From an uncultured Muribaculaceae bacterium (GTDB lineage Bacteria; Bacteroidota; Bacteroidia; Bacteroidales; Muribaculaceae), in contig CAJUQP010000001.1 of assembly GCA_910588245.1 (NCBI GenBank), forward strand, positions 124,001 through 188,000: a stretch of DNA of 64,000 nucleotides. Reading direction: 5' to 3'. The translations under genes were made by a program, and so were the position numbers. The notes beneath the pieces are model-generated. The model made no database searches and was not told where the DNA came from. It worked only from the letters and a program-made list of their open reading frames with translations. Positions 27,214 to 35,061 of this stretch are shown here, in pieces (within the stretch, counting starts at the first letter, position 1; each line of letters begins with the position of its first letter).

Positions 27214-29415
27214 TCACTTCAATATTACGCCATGCTCTGAAAGAGCGTCGGAAAGTGAGTGGAATTTAAGATGTTCGTTCAACACCTTGCCGTCGCGACC
27301 GATGAGTACGTAGCTGGGGATACCGCTGATCTTAAAAAGATCGCGAAGTCGGTTGAAATCGGAATTTGAAAGACGATGTGTAGCTTCTCCCACAAGATTT
27401 TTAGAGATATATTTGTTGTAGGCCTCTTCGGGGGAATCGCCTTCGCATGTGATGAATATCATTTTGAAATCAGGATGATCAAGATTACGTTGGCGCAACT
27501 CGGAAGATCTTTCGATTGCGGAACGGCACGGCCCACAGGAGGTGCCCCAGAAGTCGAGCAGGATGAATTTTCCTGAATATGGAGCAATCATCTCGCGGAG
27601 CACCCGACCACGATTATCATCGGGAATGTCGTAAGGTTGGAACGCGTAAGCATCTTCGAAAAAAGTGTTGATTATCCTGATGAGATAGGGGTGGGAGATA
27701 ATCTTGTTTTCTATGGCATGGTTTACGGTCGCGAAAGTTTCTTCACGAGGTGCGGAGATGTTGGTCTTTCCATAGGAGCAAAGACTCGCGCAATAGGCAC
27801 TCTGCCACAGAAGAGGGACACTGTCGAGTCCTGTCCATTTGGCGACTGCATCTGCACGGCGCGGAGCATTATAACCTTCATAGTCAAATTTCTTTTCGTC
27901 AGTCACAGTTTTCTCGGAATTGATTTTCACGAACTCTTCAAGAAAATCTTCCATTCCGTTTCTCTTGGCAATCCCCTCGGCTATGTTTAACCGATTAATG
28001 GCGTTAAAAAAGTCTGTCATATCCATATACTCGGTTGTGCCGAGCCGTTCAGCCAGCCAGGCTGCGGTTTCTTCCTCCTCAGGAGTCAGTTTGGCGCCAC
28101 GCTCTTTCAGGTAAAGGATACCGAAGTCTGTATAAGTAAAGGGCTGCATTTCTTTTGCTCCAAGCAGGTCGGGAATACGACAGAAAGCGATCCGGTTGGG
28201 AAGCATATCCATCCTTTCTCCGGCAAAAAGCCAAGGATTGCCACTGGCAAACAATCCTTTCACTGGCTCAAAAAAATCTATTCCAAGTGGTTCATTCAAT
28301 GACGGGGCAGCAGTGTCAAATCGAGACATATCATCATAATACATCGCATAGTCAAGAATGTTATGTATCAAGTCGGTATCAGCATTTGCATCCATCACTT
28401 TTTTCGTGACGGGATGGAGGTCATAAGATCCTTTATAACGATCAATCGCTGTCTTATAACGTTCGTTATCCGCGAGAATAATCTTCAGCGCGGTTGCCGG
28501 GACACTGTCATGTGCCATCGAATGCACCGATATAGCCGGCGCAAATGGAGCGGCTGCCAGCTCGCGGTTGATATGGCCTGTATCACCACCGAAACGAGTA
28601 TTTGCCATGCGGCTTTCACGCTCCATGATGCGGTCGATCGAGGTCTGCAACACATCGTCCCAGTCGAGAAGGATATCAAGTGTACGGCCCGGTTCTGCGT
28701 AGTAACTTAGCCAGACATACTCAGGACCGAGTCCTGAAATGGAGAAATAGCCGGGAGAGGCCATCGGAACCGAGACGCTGAAAGAACCGTCAGCCATGAT
28801 TGGTATCGCTACCGGATCACGTTTGCCGGTGAATGGATTGCTGTAATAAAGGAGTATGTTGTCAAATCCGAGTCGCGAATCATAACCACGTATTTGTCCT
28901 GAGATCTTCGCATCGGCAGTATTGAAAAACTGCGACGGCTCCCCGGGATAGTCACGTTCATGCTCTTTTGTCCACTTCTCCGGATCGACATCAGCCGCTT
29001 TCGGTGCCTTCTTGCCGTCAAGACGCAGTCCGAATATACGCCATGTACCCTCTATGAAATCAATTGCATCCACTTCTTCAGGAAGCGGAGGGAAAATGAC
29101 AGAGAAGTCGGTCTCTCCGCTTTCAGGCATCCAAAATTCCTCTCCCAATACCAGTCCCTCGGTCGATAATGGAGAATAGTGTGTGTCAGTCTTCGGATTT
29201 ACTATATAGGCAGTGGAATCAACCTTTATCCAGAAATTAGGACGGTACACCGCGTGAAACGATATTTTGGTGGCATCTTCGCTGCGTTCCACGGCAGTCG
29301 GAGTAATTACAGCAGTAGTGCTGCATTCATAATCTGGGGTTACATGACGGTCGGCAAAGGCCCACGGAGAAATCATACACCCGATTAATGATATAAAAAA
29401 AGGTTTCATGAGCAT
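27214..29415 (-). CDS. Large TlpA-like thioredoxin-domain envelope protein
   Basis: An N-terminal hydrophobic segment ending SPWAFA predicts export. About 600 residues without a family I can name follow, including a DUF4369-like beta-rich part near 160-240 (ISGQIRGYDSRLGF, then GSFSVSVPMASPGYFSISG). The last 130 residues are a TlpA/AhpC-type thioredoxin fold: FILLDFWGTSCGPCRSAIE with the redox pair C627-x2-C630, then IFITCEGDSPEE and the cis-Pro segment SGIPSYVLIGRDGK. Bacteroidetes carry many such extracytoplasmic disulfide-handling proteins of unclear target. A second in-frame ATG at 29409 is also possible. The gene stands alone, facing the terminator of the amino-acid operon. Confidence 0.85.
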   Translation of the reverse strand: MLMKPFFISLIGCMISPWAFADRHVTPDYECSTTAVITPTAVERSEDATKISFHAVYRPNFWIKVDSTAYIVNPKTDTHYSPLSTEGLVLGEEFWMPESGETDFSVIFPPLPEEVDAIDFIEGTWRIFGLRLDGKKAPKAADVDPEKWTKEHERDYPGEPSQFFNTADAKISGQIRGYDSRLGFDNILLYYSNPFTGKRDPVAIPIMADGSFSVSVPMASPGYFSISGLGPEYVWLSYYAEPGRTLDILLDWDDVLQTSIDRIMERESRMANTRFGGDTGHINRELAAAPFAPAISVHSMAHDSVPATALKIILADNERYKTAIDRYKGSYDLHPVTKKVMDANADTDLIHNILDYAMYYDDMSRFDTAAPSLNEPLGIDFFEPVKGLFASGNPWLFAGERMDMLPNRIAFCRIPDLLGAKEMQPFTYTDFGILYLKERGAKLTPEEEETAAWLAERLGTTEYMDMTDFFNAINRLNIAEGIAKRNGMEDFLEEFVKINSEKTVTDEKKFDYEGYNAPRRADAVAKWTGLDSVPLLWQSAYCASLCSYGKTNISAPREETFATVNHAIENKIISHPYLIRIINTFFEDAYAFQPYDIPDDNRGRVLREMIAPYSGKFILLDFWGTSCGPCRSAIERSSELRQRNLDHPDFKMIFITCEGDSPEEAYNKYISKNLVGEATHRLSNSDFNRLRDLFKISGIPSYVLIGRDGKVLNEHLKFHSLSDALSEHGVILK

Positions 29416-29441
29416 GTGATTATTTGAGTATGTTTAAAGCG

Positions 29442-29473
29442 CAAAAGTAATAAATTTCTGATTATACTGACAA
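29442..29473 (-). promoter_or_regulatory. Promoter of the TlpA-like gene
   Basis: On the minus strand TACTTTTG (29449-29442) fits the -7 box, with TTG (29473-29471) 21 nt upstream. Confidence 0.6.
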
Positions 29474-29705
29474 TGATTTCGTCTCATAATCATGCTCCAA
29501 CGTACCATCCGAGACATAAATCTCCTACATCAGCCTACGGCAAAAGCCCAAAGGCGCAACAACAGCTCGCCTAAGCTGCGTAGCTCTGGGCTGCGGCATA
29601 GCAATTAGAAATTTTCATTCAGTTAGTGATTCAGTCAAAATTGCTAATTACTAATTCCACTGAGAAGCCACCATTACGAGAACATTGACATTCTACAACA
29701 CCCGT

Positions 29706-29747
29706 CAGAGGAAAATCTCCCTCAGCCAGAGGAAAATCTCCCTCAGC
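29706..29747. repeat. 21-bp tandem repeat, two exact copies
   Basis: The unit CAGAGGAAAATCTCCCTCAG plus C occurs twice head to tail (29706-29726 and 29727-29747). The unit itself has GAGG/CCTC symmetry and could fold as a hairpin. Confidence 0.9.
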
Positions 29748-29916
29748 CCGGCATTGCCGGGCCTCGTGTGCCGCGGCCGAATGCCGCGGTTCCTGCCAGC
29801 CCAGCAGTCAAATCTGCTCAGTATCGTATGCTACGAGCAAAGCGAGGAGAATCGCAGACAGCCGGCAAAAGCTTGACCGCCGGATGGCACCGTCGTGCCG
29901 AGGCTGCAAGCCTCGG
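29746..29916. repeat. Cluster of short GC-rich hairpins in a non-coding region
   Basis: Perfect small stems follow one another: GCCCGGC-ATT-GCCGGGC (29746-29762), CCGCGGC-5 nt-GCCGCGG (29771-29789) and CCGAGGCT-GCA-AGCCTCGG (29898-29916). More lie further on, such as AAAAGC-4 nt-GCTTTT (30037-30052). The surrounding 29.42-30.77 kb has no convincing gene. Its flanks hold degenerate AT-rich pieces related to GCTAATTACTAATT. This looks like REP-like or decayed interspersed repeat material. Confidence 0.55.
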
Positions 29917-30157
29917 TCCCACGTCCCTCCGCCCAAAAAGAACTGCAACCACGAGTCTTTGTTCTGTTCTCCGACCAAAGGGAGGAGCTACCGGCAAAGC
30001 ATCCCACTGACGGAAGCCATCCGGCGAGACCGAAGCAAAAGCGCAAGCTTTTATTGGCAGTGATGCCCCACGACAGGCAGCCTTGTTTCTAATGAGCAAC
30101 TTGAAATTTGAAATTAGCAATAAGTATTAATTGCCTAACCCGCAACTAATTCAAAAT

Positions 30158-30412
30158 TCAACCTTCCAAATTCAAAATTGCAGCTTCGCTGCTTCCAGTC
30201 GCTTCAAAAAAGTCTCGCACAATAAGATTAGGATCACTCCGACTGTATTGGGCCTCCGGAAGCCCCCTCCCCAGTCGCCACAATGCTATAATCTCTACTC
30301 TAATAAAACCAGTTGAAGAAGCTACTGAAACCAAAAGAGCTAACGTAGCTAAAAACAGCATTATAGCATTATAACTGCGTGCCCAATTGTGTAATATATT
30401 AAATAAGTGCAT
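30158..30412 (-). CDS. Doubtful small membrane protein in the repeat region
   Basis: An 84-residue open frame has one hydrophobic stretch (AIMLFLATLALLVSVASSTGF) followed by a polar tail. I recognise no family. It lies in hairpin-rich intergenic DNA, and the 3' half overlaps a small GCAGC/GCTGC hairpin. No promoter or ribosome site is obvious. It may be a chance frame or a remnant. Confidence 0.2.
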   Translation of the reverse strand: MHLFNILHNWARSYNAIMLFLATLALLVSVASSTGFIRVEIIALWRLGRGLPEAQYSRSDPNLIVRDFFEATGSSEAAILNLEG

Positions 30413-30513
30413 TAAAAATGCAAATCACAATTACTAATCGCAACTTGCTAATTTCTGATTGAGATTGTCGTTCGCCGTCACAACAATCAGGCGGCACTTC
30501 CGCGGATGGCTCT

Positions 30514-30535
30514 CAACGCCGGTAGGCCGGCGTTG
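30514..30535. other. Perfect 9-bp hairpin
   Basis: CAACGCCGG pairs with CCGGCGTTG around TAGG. It lies 20 bp before the terminator-like element at 30555, so the two may belong to the same short transcript. Confidence 0.6.
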
Positions 30536-30554
30536 GCAAAGAAAACCTGGGAAA

Positions 30555-30602
30555 AGAGGTGAGACCGGTCTGCTAATACCAGATCGGTCTCACCCCTTTT
30601 TT
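30555..30602 (+). terminator. Intrinsic terminator without an obvious upstream gene
   Basis: GGTGAGACCG pairs with CGGTCTCACC, with further inner pairing (TCTG/CCAGA), and a T6 run follows at 30597-30602. There is no plus-strand gene for over 3 kb upstream. It may close a small RNA from the repeat region or be part of a mobile relic. Confidence 0.65.
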
Positions 30603-30737
30603 ATTTCACAATACCTCCAGGCGTTAAACTTCCATATAAATCAACATATCAAGCCCCGTACCTCATCATAAGCATACGTTTTTCAATTGCTGATACAGAT
30701 TTTATCTGTCAGGATATGGTGGAATGGCATTTTTTCT

Positions 30738-30745
30738 TAACTTTG
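30738..30745 (+). promoter_or_regulatory. -7 box of the GH109-kinase operon
   Basis: TAACTTTG fits the consensus, 28 bp before the start codon. A perfect 15-bp inverted repeat, ACAGAT-TTT-ATCTGT (30695-30709), lies just upstream of the -33 region and could be a regulator site. Confidence 0.65.
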
Positions 30746-30772
30746 CAGAAATTTGAATAAATTAATGGCATC

Positions 30773-32344
30773 ATGAAAATATTTAATGGATTTGCTTTGG
30801 CCGCATGTCTGGCACTTATGCCGGCAAGCGGGTACATTATGGCACAAACCGCCGTCAATGAATACGGCACTGAGTGGAAATGGAACAATGGGACAATAGA
30901 GGTGACGAGTCCCGAACGTGAACCCGGACAGAAAAGCGTACTTGGTCTGACTCTTCCCGCAATGGAATCAGTAAGGGTAGGATTCGTAGGCCTTGGTATG
31001 AGAGGCCCGGGAGCCGTGGAGCGTTTCACCTATATCCCCGGCGTAGAGATCAAAGCTCTTTGCGACTATGAGAAGGAGAGGGCCGACAGTTGTCAGAAAT
31101 ATCTCCGCAAAGCTTCTATGCCGGAAGCTGACGTCTATTACGGTGAGAAGGGCTATGAGGAACTATGCAAGCGTGATGATATCGACCTCGTGTATATCGC
31201 GGCCGACTGGCTCCATCACGCACCAATTGCAAAATGCGCTCTTGAGAATGGCAAGAACGTGGCCATAGAAGTCCCCTCCGCCATGACTCTGAAAGATTGC
31301 TGGGATCTCATAGACCTTAGCGAGCGCAAACAGAAACACTGTATGATCCTTGAGAATTGCTGCTACGACTGGTTTGAGATGAACACTCTCAACATGGCCC
31401 AGCAGGGGGTCTTTGGCGACATTGTCCGTGCCCAGGGTGCATACATTCATGACCTAAGTCCATTCTGGAAGCATTACTGGAAAAACGGAGAGAACGACAG
31501 ACTCGGCTGGCGTCTCGACTACAACATGCGTCACCGGGGCGACGTATATCCCACTCACGGTCTCGGGCCGGTGGCGCAGGCTCTTGACATACACCGCGGC
31601 GACCGCATGAAAACTCTCGTGGCGATGGACACGCGCTCATTCAACGGCAAGGAGCTTGTAAAGGAGATGGCCGACTCGGTCTGCGACAATTTCCGGAACG
31701 GCGACCACACCACGACCCTGATACGCACGGAGAACGGCAAGGTGATCGAGATACAGCACAACGTGATGACTCCACAGCCATACAACCGCCTGTATCAGCT
31801 TACAGGCACAAAAGGATTCGCCAATAAATATCCCATTGAGGGATATGCTGTCGGCAAGCAGCAGCTCGCCGACGCCGGCGTGAAAGTCGACATCGAGAAT
31901 CTTTCAGCCCATTCTTTCCTCGACGACAAGGAGAAAGAAGCCATGGAGGAGAAATACCGTCATCCAATCCTTAAGAAATACGGAGAAATGGCAAAAGAGG
32001 TCGGAGGTCACGGAGGAATGGACTTCATTATGGATAGCAGGCTCATATATTGCCTGCAGAACGGCCTCCCTCTTGATATGGACGTATATGACCTGGCAGA
32101 GTGGTGTTCGCTCGCAGAACTTGGATCACTCTCCATGGACAATGGATGCGCCCCTGTAAACATACCCGATTTCACACGTGGCGACTGGAATAAAATAAAG
32201 GGCTACCGCCACGCTTTCGCGACACCGGCACAAGAGGAGGAGGCGCTCGCCAAAGCGGAAGCTTTCACAGCCGACCTCAAAGCAAAAGCTTTGAAAAAGA
32301 AAAACGGCAAGAAGGATAAAAAGAAAAACAGGAAAAACAAGTGA
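30773..32344 (+). CDS. Gfo/Idh/MocA oxidoreductase-type glycosidase, GH109 (alpha-N-acetylgalactosaminidase family)
   Basis: A signal peptide (ALAACLALMPASGYIMA) predicts export. The NAD-binding fold starts VRVGFVGLGMRGPG (about 68-81). The body carries the blocks that mark family GH109: IEVPSAMTLKDCWDLID, CMILENCCYDWFEMNTLN, HRGDVYPTHGLGPVAQ, IQHNVMTPQPYNRLYQLTG and GGHGGMDFIMDSRLIYC. GH109 enzymes use NAD in a redox-assisted mechanism to release terminal alpha-GalNAc, as in blood-group A and mucin O-glycans. The C-terminus is an unusual Lys-rich tail (KALKKKNGKKDKKKNRKNK). The next gene, overlapping its stop, encodes an amino-sugar kinase, consistent with use of the released GalNAc. Confidence 0.88.
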   Translation: MKIFNGFALAACLALMPASGYIMAQTAVNEYGTEWKWNNGTIEVTSPEREPGQKSVLGLTLPAMESVRVGFVGLGMRGPGAVERFTYIPGVEIKALCDYEKERADSCQKYLRKASMPEADVYYGEKGYEELCKRDDIDLVYIAADWLHHAPIAKCALENGKNVAIEVPSAMTLKDCWDLIDLSERKQKHCMILENCCYDWFEMNTLNMAQQGVFGDIVRAQGAYIHDLSPFWKHYWKNGENDRLGWRLDYNMRHRGDVYPTHGLGPVAQALDIHRGDRMKTLVAMDTRSFNGKELVKEMADSVCDNFRNGDHTTTLIRTENGKVIEIQHNVMTPQPYNRLYQLTGTKGFANKYPIEGYAVGKQQLADAGVKVDIENLSAHSFLDDKEKEAMEEKYRHPILKKYGEMAKEVGGHGGMDFIMDSRLIYCLQNGLPLDMDVYDLAEWCSLAELGSLSMDNGCAPVNIPDFTRGDWNKIKGYRHAFATPAQEEEALAKAEAFTADLKAKALKKKNGKKDKKKNRKNK

Positions 32345-33429
32345 TGGATAAAAGCGAGATAATGGCGCGTTTCGGTATTAATGTGGAGGAACGCGACATA
32401 ACTCCCACCGGAAACGGCCACATCAACGACACTTTTAAAGTGACAGCGAGACCGGCCTCACCCTTCGACTACATCTTGCAGCGGATCAACCATCATATAT
32501 TCACTGATGTCGACGCATTGCAAAGCAATATCGAGAATGTCACGGCCCACATCCGGGGCAAACTTGAAAAAAAGGGTGAGCACGACATTGACCGAAAGGT
32601 GATAAAGGTTGTCAAGGAGAAGTCGACCGGCAAGTCGTATTTTTTCGATGGCGAAAGCTATTGGAGGGTGATGGTTTTCATCGATGACGCACTGACCAGG
32701 GAATCGATCACTCCGGAGAATGCCTGTCATGCGGGCGAAGCATTCGGACAATTCCAGATGATGCTATCCGATATCCCCGACAAGATTGAGGAGAGCATAC
32801 CTGACTTCCATAATATGGAGCTTCGTCTCCGGCAATTCAGCGACGCGATAGATGCCGATAAAGCCGGAAAGAGAAAGGAAGTGGCCGCTCTTATCGATCA
32901 ACTAATAGAAAGGGCGGAACATGCCTGCCTCGCCGAAAAGCTTTTCCGCGAAGATAGACTCCCCAAAAGAATCTGCCATTGCGACACGAAAATCAATAAC
33001 ATGCTTTTCGACAGAAACGGGGAGGTGCTGTGTGTGATCGATCTCGACACCGTGATGCCTTCATTCATATTCTCCGATTATGGAGATTTCCTGCGAACCG
33101 CCGCCAACAAAGGAGACGAGGACGACAGGAATCTGGATAGGGTAGAGTTCGATATGGAGATTTTCAAGGCCTTCACAGAGGGTTATCTTAAGGTGGCCTC
33201 AGATTTCCTGACAGATGTGGAGATCGAGAATCTTCCTTATGCAGTGGAAAGGTTCGCTTACATGCAGGCCGTGCGTTTCCTCACCGACTACCTCAACGGC
33301 GACACATATTATAAGACCGCCTATCCGGAGCACAATCTCGTCAGGGCCAAGGCTCAGTTCAAATTGCTTCAGTCAATCGAAAGCCATAAACCCGAGATGG
33401 AAGAATTCATAAACTCTATCAAGCGATAA
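32344..33429 (+). CDS. nahK: N-acetylhexosamine 1-kinase-like phosphotransferase
   Basis: This is an APH-fold kinase whose landmarks closely follow bifidobacterial NahK, which phosphorylates GalNAc/GlcNAc at C1. They are GNGHINDTFKV near the N-terminus, YILQRINHHIF, YWRVMVFIDDAL, the catalytic HCDTKINNM (His 212, Asp 214), the metal-binding IDLDTVMP, and YPEHNLVRAKAQFKLLQSIE at the end. The ATG at 32344 shares its A with the upstream TGA; a GTG at 32341 is the alternative. Coupled translation with the GH109 gene supports a two-step path from GalNAc-capped glycans to GalNAc-1-phosphate. Bacteroidetes more often use 6-kinases, which makes this route notable. Specificity is inferred from similarity only. 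Confidence 0.82.
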   Translation: MDKSEIMARFGINVEERDITPTGNGHINDTFKVTARPASPFDYILQRINHHIFTDVDALQSNIENVTAHIRGKLEKKGEHDIDRKVIKVVKEKSTGKSYFFDGESYWRVMVFIDDALTRESITPENACHAGEAFGQFQMMLSDIPDKIEESIPDFHNMELRLRQFSDAIDADKAGKRKEVAALIDQLIERAEHACLAEKLFREDRLPKRICHCDTKINNMLFDRNGEVLCVIDLDTVMPSFIFSDYGDFLRTAANKGDEDDRNLDRVEFDMEIFKAFTEGYLKVASDFLTDVEIENLPYAVERFAYMQAVRFLTDYLNGDTYYKTAYPEHNLVRAKAQFKLLQSIESHKPEMEEFINSIKR

Positions 33430-33438
33430 GCCGGTATT

Positions 33439-33486
33439 AAAGACAATATGGCCCCGCCGAATGTTCGGCGGGGCCATATTGTCTTT
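33439..33486. terminator. Bidirectional terminator, 23-bp perfect inverted repeat
   Basis: AAAGACAATATGGCCCCGCC plus GAA is mirrored exactly around a TG centre. It lies between the stops of the convergent kinase and acetylesterase genes, with T-rich ends in both directions. Confidence 0.85.
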
Positions 33487-33510
33487 AGAAGAATACATTT
33501 AAGAACTCAA

Positions 33511-34944
33511 TTATTGTTCCCAATCATCCGTGCGGAAAGGCACAAGAGGGAGTCCGAGACTGTTATGGATCTTTCCTACAGCGAAATTCTTGAAATTATA
33601 CCTCACTGCCTCTATCGTGCCGGCCTCCGGACATGTCACCTCTATATCCATTGTCTGCAGGTTGACATTGGCCATGGCAGGATGAAACACGCGGTCAGCA
33701 CCCGCGGCCTCAAAGCCCTCGAGATTACGGTAAGGTGTGATTCCGTCCCACGGATTGGTAAGTGTGATAATTGCTTTATCACCCTCAACCTTCATGGATT
33801 TGAAGCGGGGATAATCCACAGGCATTCCCTCAATGCCGTACGTCTTCGCAGCCGCCATAAATGCAAGCCGTTCGCCGATCTCCCTCTTCTTCCGGGCATG
33901 GATATCGTTCACCTCAAAAGGATAGACAAGATCGGAGGTGCTTATTATTGCGCTGTTGGGGATGAGTTCGGCTGCCTTATGCTGCGACTCACGGAAAAGC
34001 GCCGCACCCGTGCCATCAGGATTTCCGTAATCCCAGCCTGGAATTTCCACAAAGTAAAAAGGCAACTCTCCGAGTCCCCATTTCACACGCCAGTCTTCCA
34101 CCATGTCTTTCTGATGATAGGGATATGTCTTCTCCCTTCCGACATTAGATTCTCCCTGGTTCCAGAGAAATCCCTTGACCGTATAGCCGATGAGGGGATG
34201 AAGCATCGAATTATACATGATGTTGATGCGTTCATAATCCTGAAGAGTGGAATCAGCCTCCTCCTTGTCGACATTCCATTCGGGATATTTGGCAAGCTGC
34301 TCACGGCTCTGCCAACCCTCAATCTTGCTTCCACCATACGAACAATCGATGATCCCTACGGGCACGCCAAGAATATCTGAAAGCGAACGGGCGAAGAAAT
34401 ATCCCAGAGCGGTAAATTCCCGAGCGGTTGACGGCTGACTCACCTTCCATGGTCCCGGAGTCCTGTCCTGTGGAGTATAGGCTCTACCTTTTGGCACCTT
34501 TGCAACCCTGATACCAGGATAGCGGCCGGAATAGGCTATTGCCTCACCGGCTCCTTCCACGGGCTGGAAGCCAAAACCACGAAGAGGCATCTCCATATTC
34601 GACTGGCCGGAACAGAACCACACTTCACCTGAAAGCACGTTGTCAAGTGTGAGATCGCTTCCATCACCTTTTATCGTGACGGAATAGGGAGTGAACGATG
34701 CAGCCGGTGTCGGAAGCATAACCTCCCACCTGCCTTTACTGTCAGCTTTTGCCGTAACTTTCTTCGAAGCGTTCCAGGAACCGGAAACAGTCACAAGGCT
34801 ACCTGGTGTGGCCCAGCCCCAGATCTTGGCATCCGCTTTTTGCTGAAGCACCATATTGTTGCCAATGATGTCGGGGAGTTCGATCTTCGAATAGCCCGAC
34901 AGCGAAGCCGACAACACAAGTACTGTAATTAATGATTTTCTCAT
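33511..34944 (-). CDS. Sialate O-acetylesterase, SGNH-type
   Basis: The enzyme removes O-acetyl groups from sialic acids so that sialidases can act on host glycans. A signal peptide (SLITVLVLSASLSGYS) predicts export. A beta-rich domain (MVLQQKADAKIWGWATPG) is followed by the catalytic SGQSNMEMP with the serine near residue 115. Then come FLWNQGESN and the DIHARKKREIGERL segment with the catalytic Asp/His pair. The C-terminal carbohydrate-binding-like portion ends near RTDDW. The start is set at 34944 because the -7 promoter box covers 34969-34976; an upstream in-frame ATG at 34971 falls inside it. It converges on the GH109-kinase pair, forming a host-glycan module. Confidence 0.88.
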   Translation of the reverse strand: MRKSLITVLVLSASLSGYSKIELPDIIGNNMVLQQKADAKIWGWATPGSLVTVSGSWNASKKVTAKADSKGRWEVMLPTPAASFTPYSVTIKGDGSDLTLDNVLSGEVWFCSGQSNMEMPLRGFGFQPVEGAGEAIAYSGRYPGIRVAKVPKGRAYTPQDRTPGPWKVSQPSTAREFTALGYFFARSLSDILGVPVGIIDCSYGGSKIEGWQSREQLAKYPEWNVDKEEADSTLQDYERINIMYNSMLHPLIGYTVKGFLWNQGESNVGREKTYPYHQKDMVEDWRVKWGLGELPFYFVEIPGWDYGNPDGTGAALFRESQHKAAELIPNSAIISTSDLVYPFEVNDIHARKKREIGERLAFMAAAKTYGIEGMPVDYPRFKSMKVEGDKAIITLTNPWDGITPYRNLEGFEAAGADRVFHPAMANVNLQTMDIEVTCPEAGTIEAVRYNFKNFAVGKIHNSLGLPLVPFRTDDWEQ

Positions 34945-34968
34945 GATGTGACGGATTGATTGTTTCCT

Positions 34969-34999
34969 CAAAGTTAAACAACTTTATCCGTATCCACAA
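34969..34999 (-). promoter_or_regulatory. Promoter of the sialate O-acetylesterase
   Basis: On the minus strand TAACTTTG (34976-34969) with TTG (34999-34997) 20 nt upstream. It places the transcript start about 18 nt before ATG 34944. Confidence 0.7.
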
Positions 35000-35061
35000 G
35001 TAATGATACAAAGAGTGTAAGAATCTGATACGATAATATAAACCTCGACATCACATAAAAG

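Noticed and set aside
33448..34380. A 310-codon plus-strand frame across the acetylesterase
   Set aside because: It covers the terminator and the coding strand of a clear esterase; composition is unlike a real protein.
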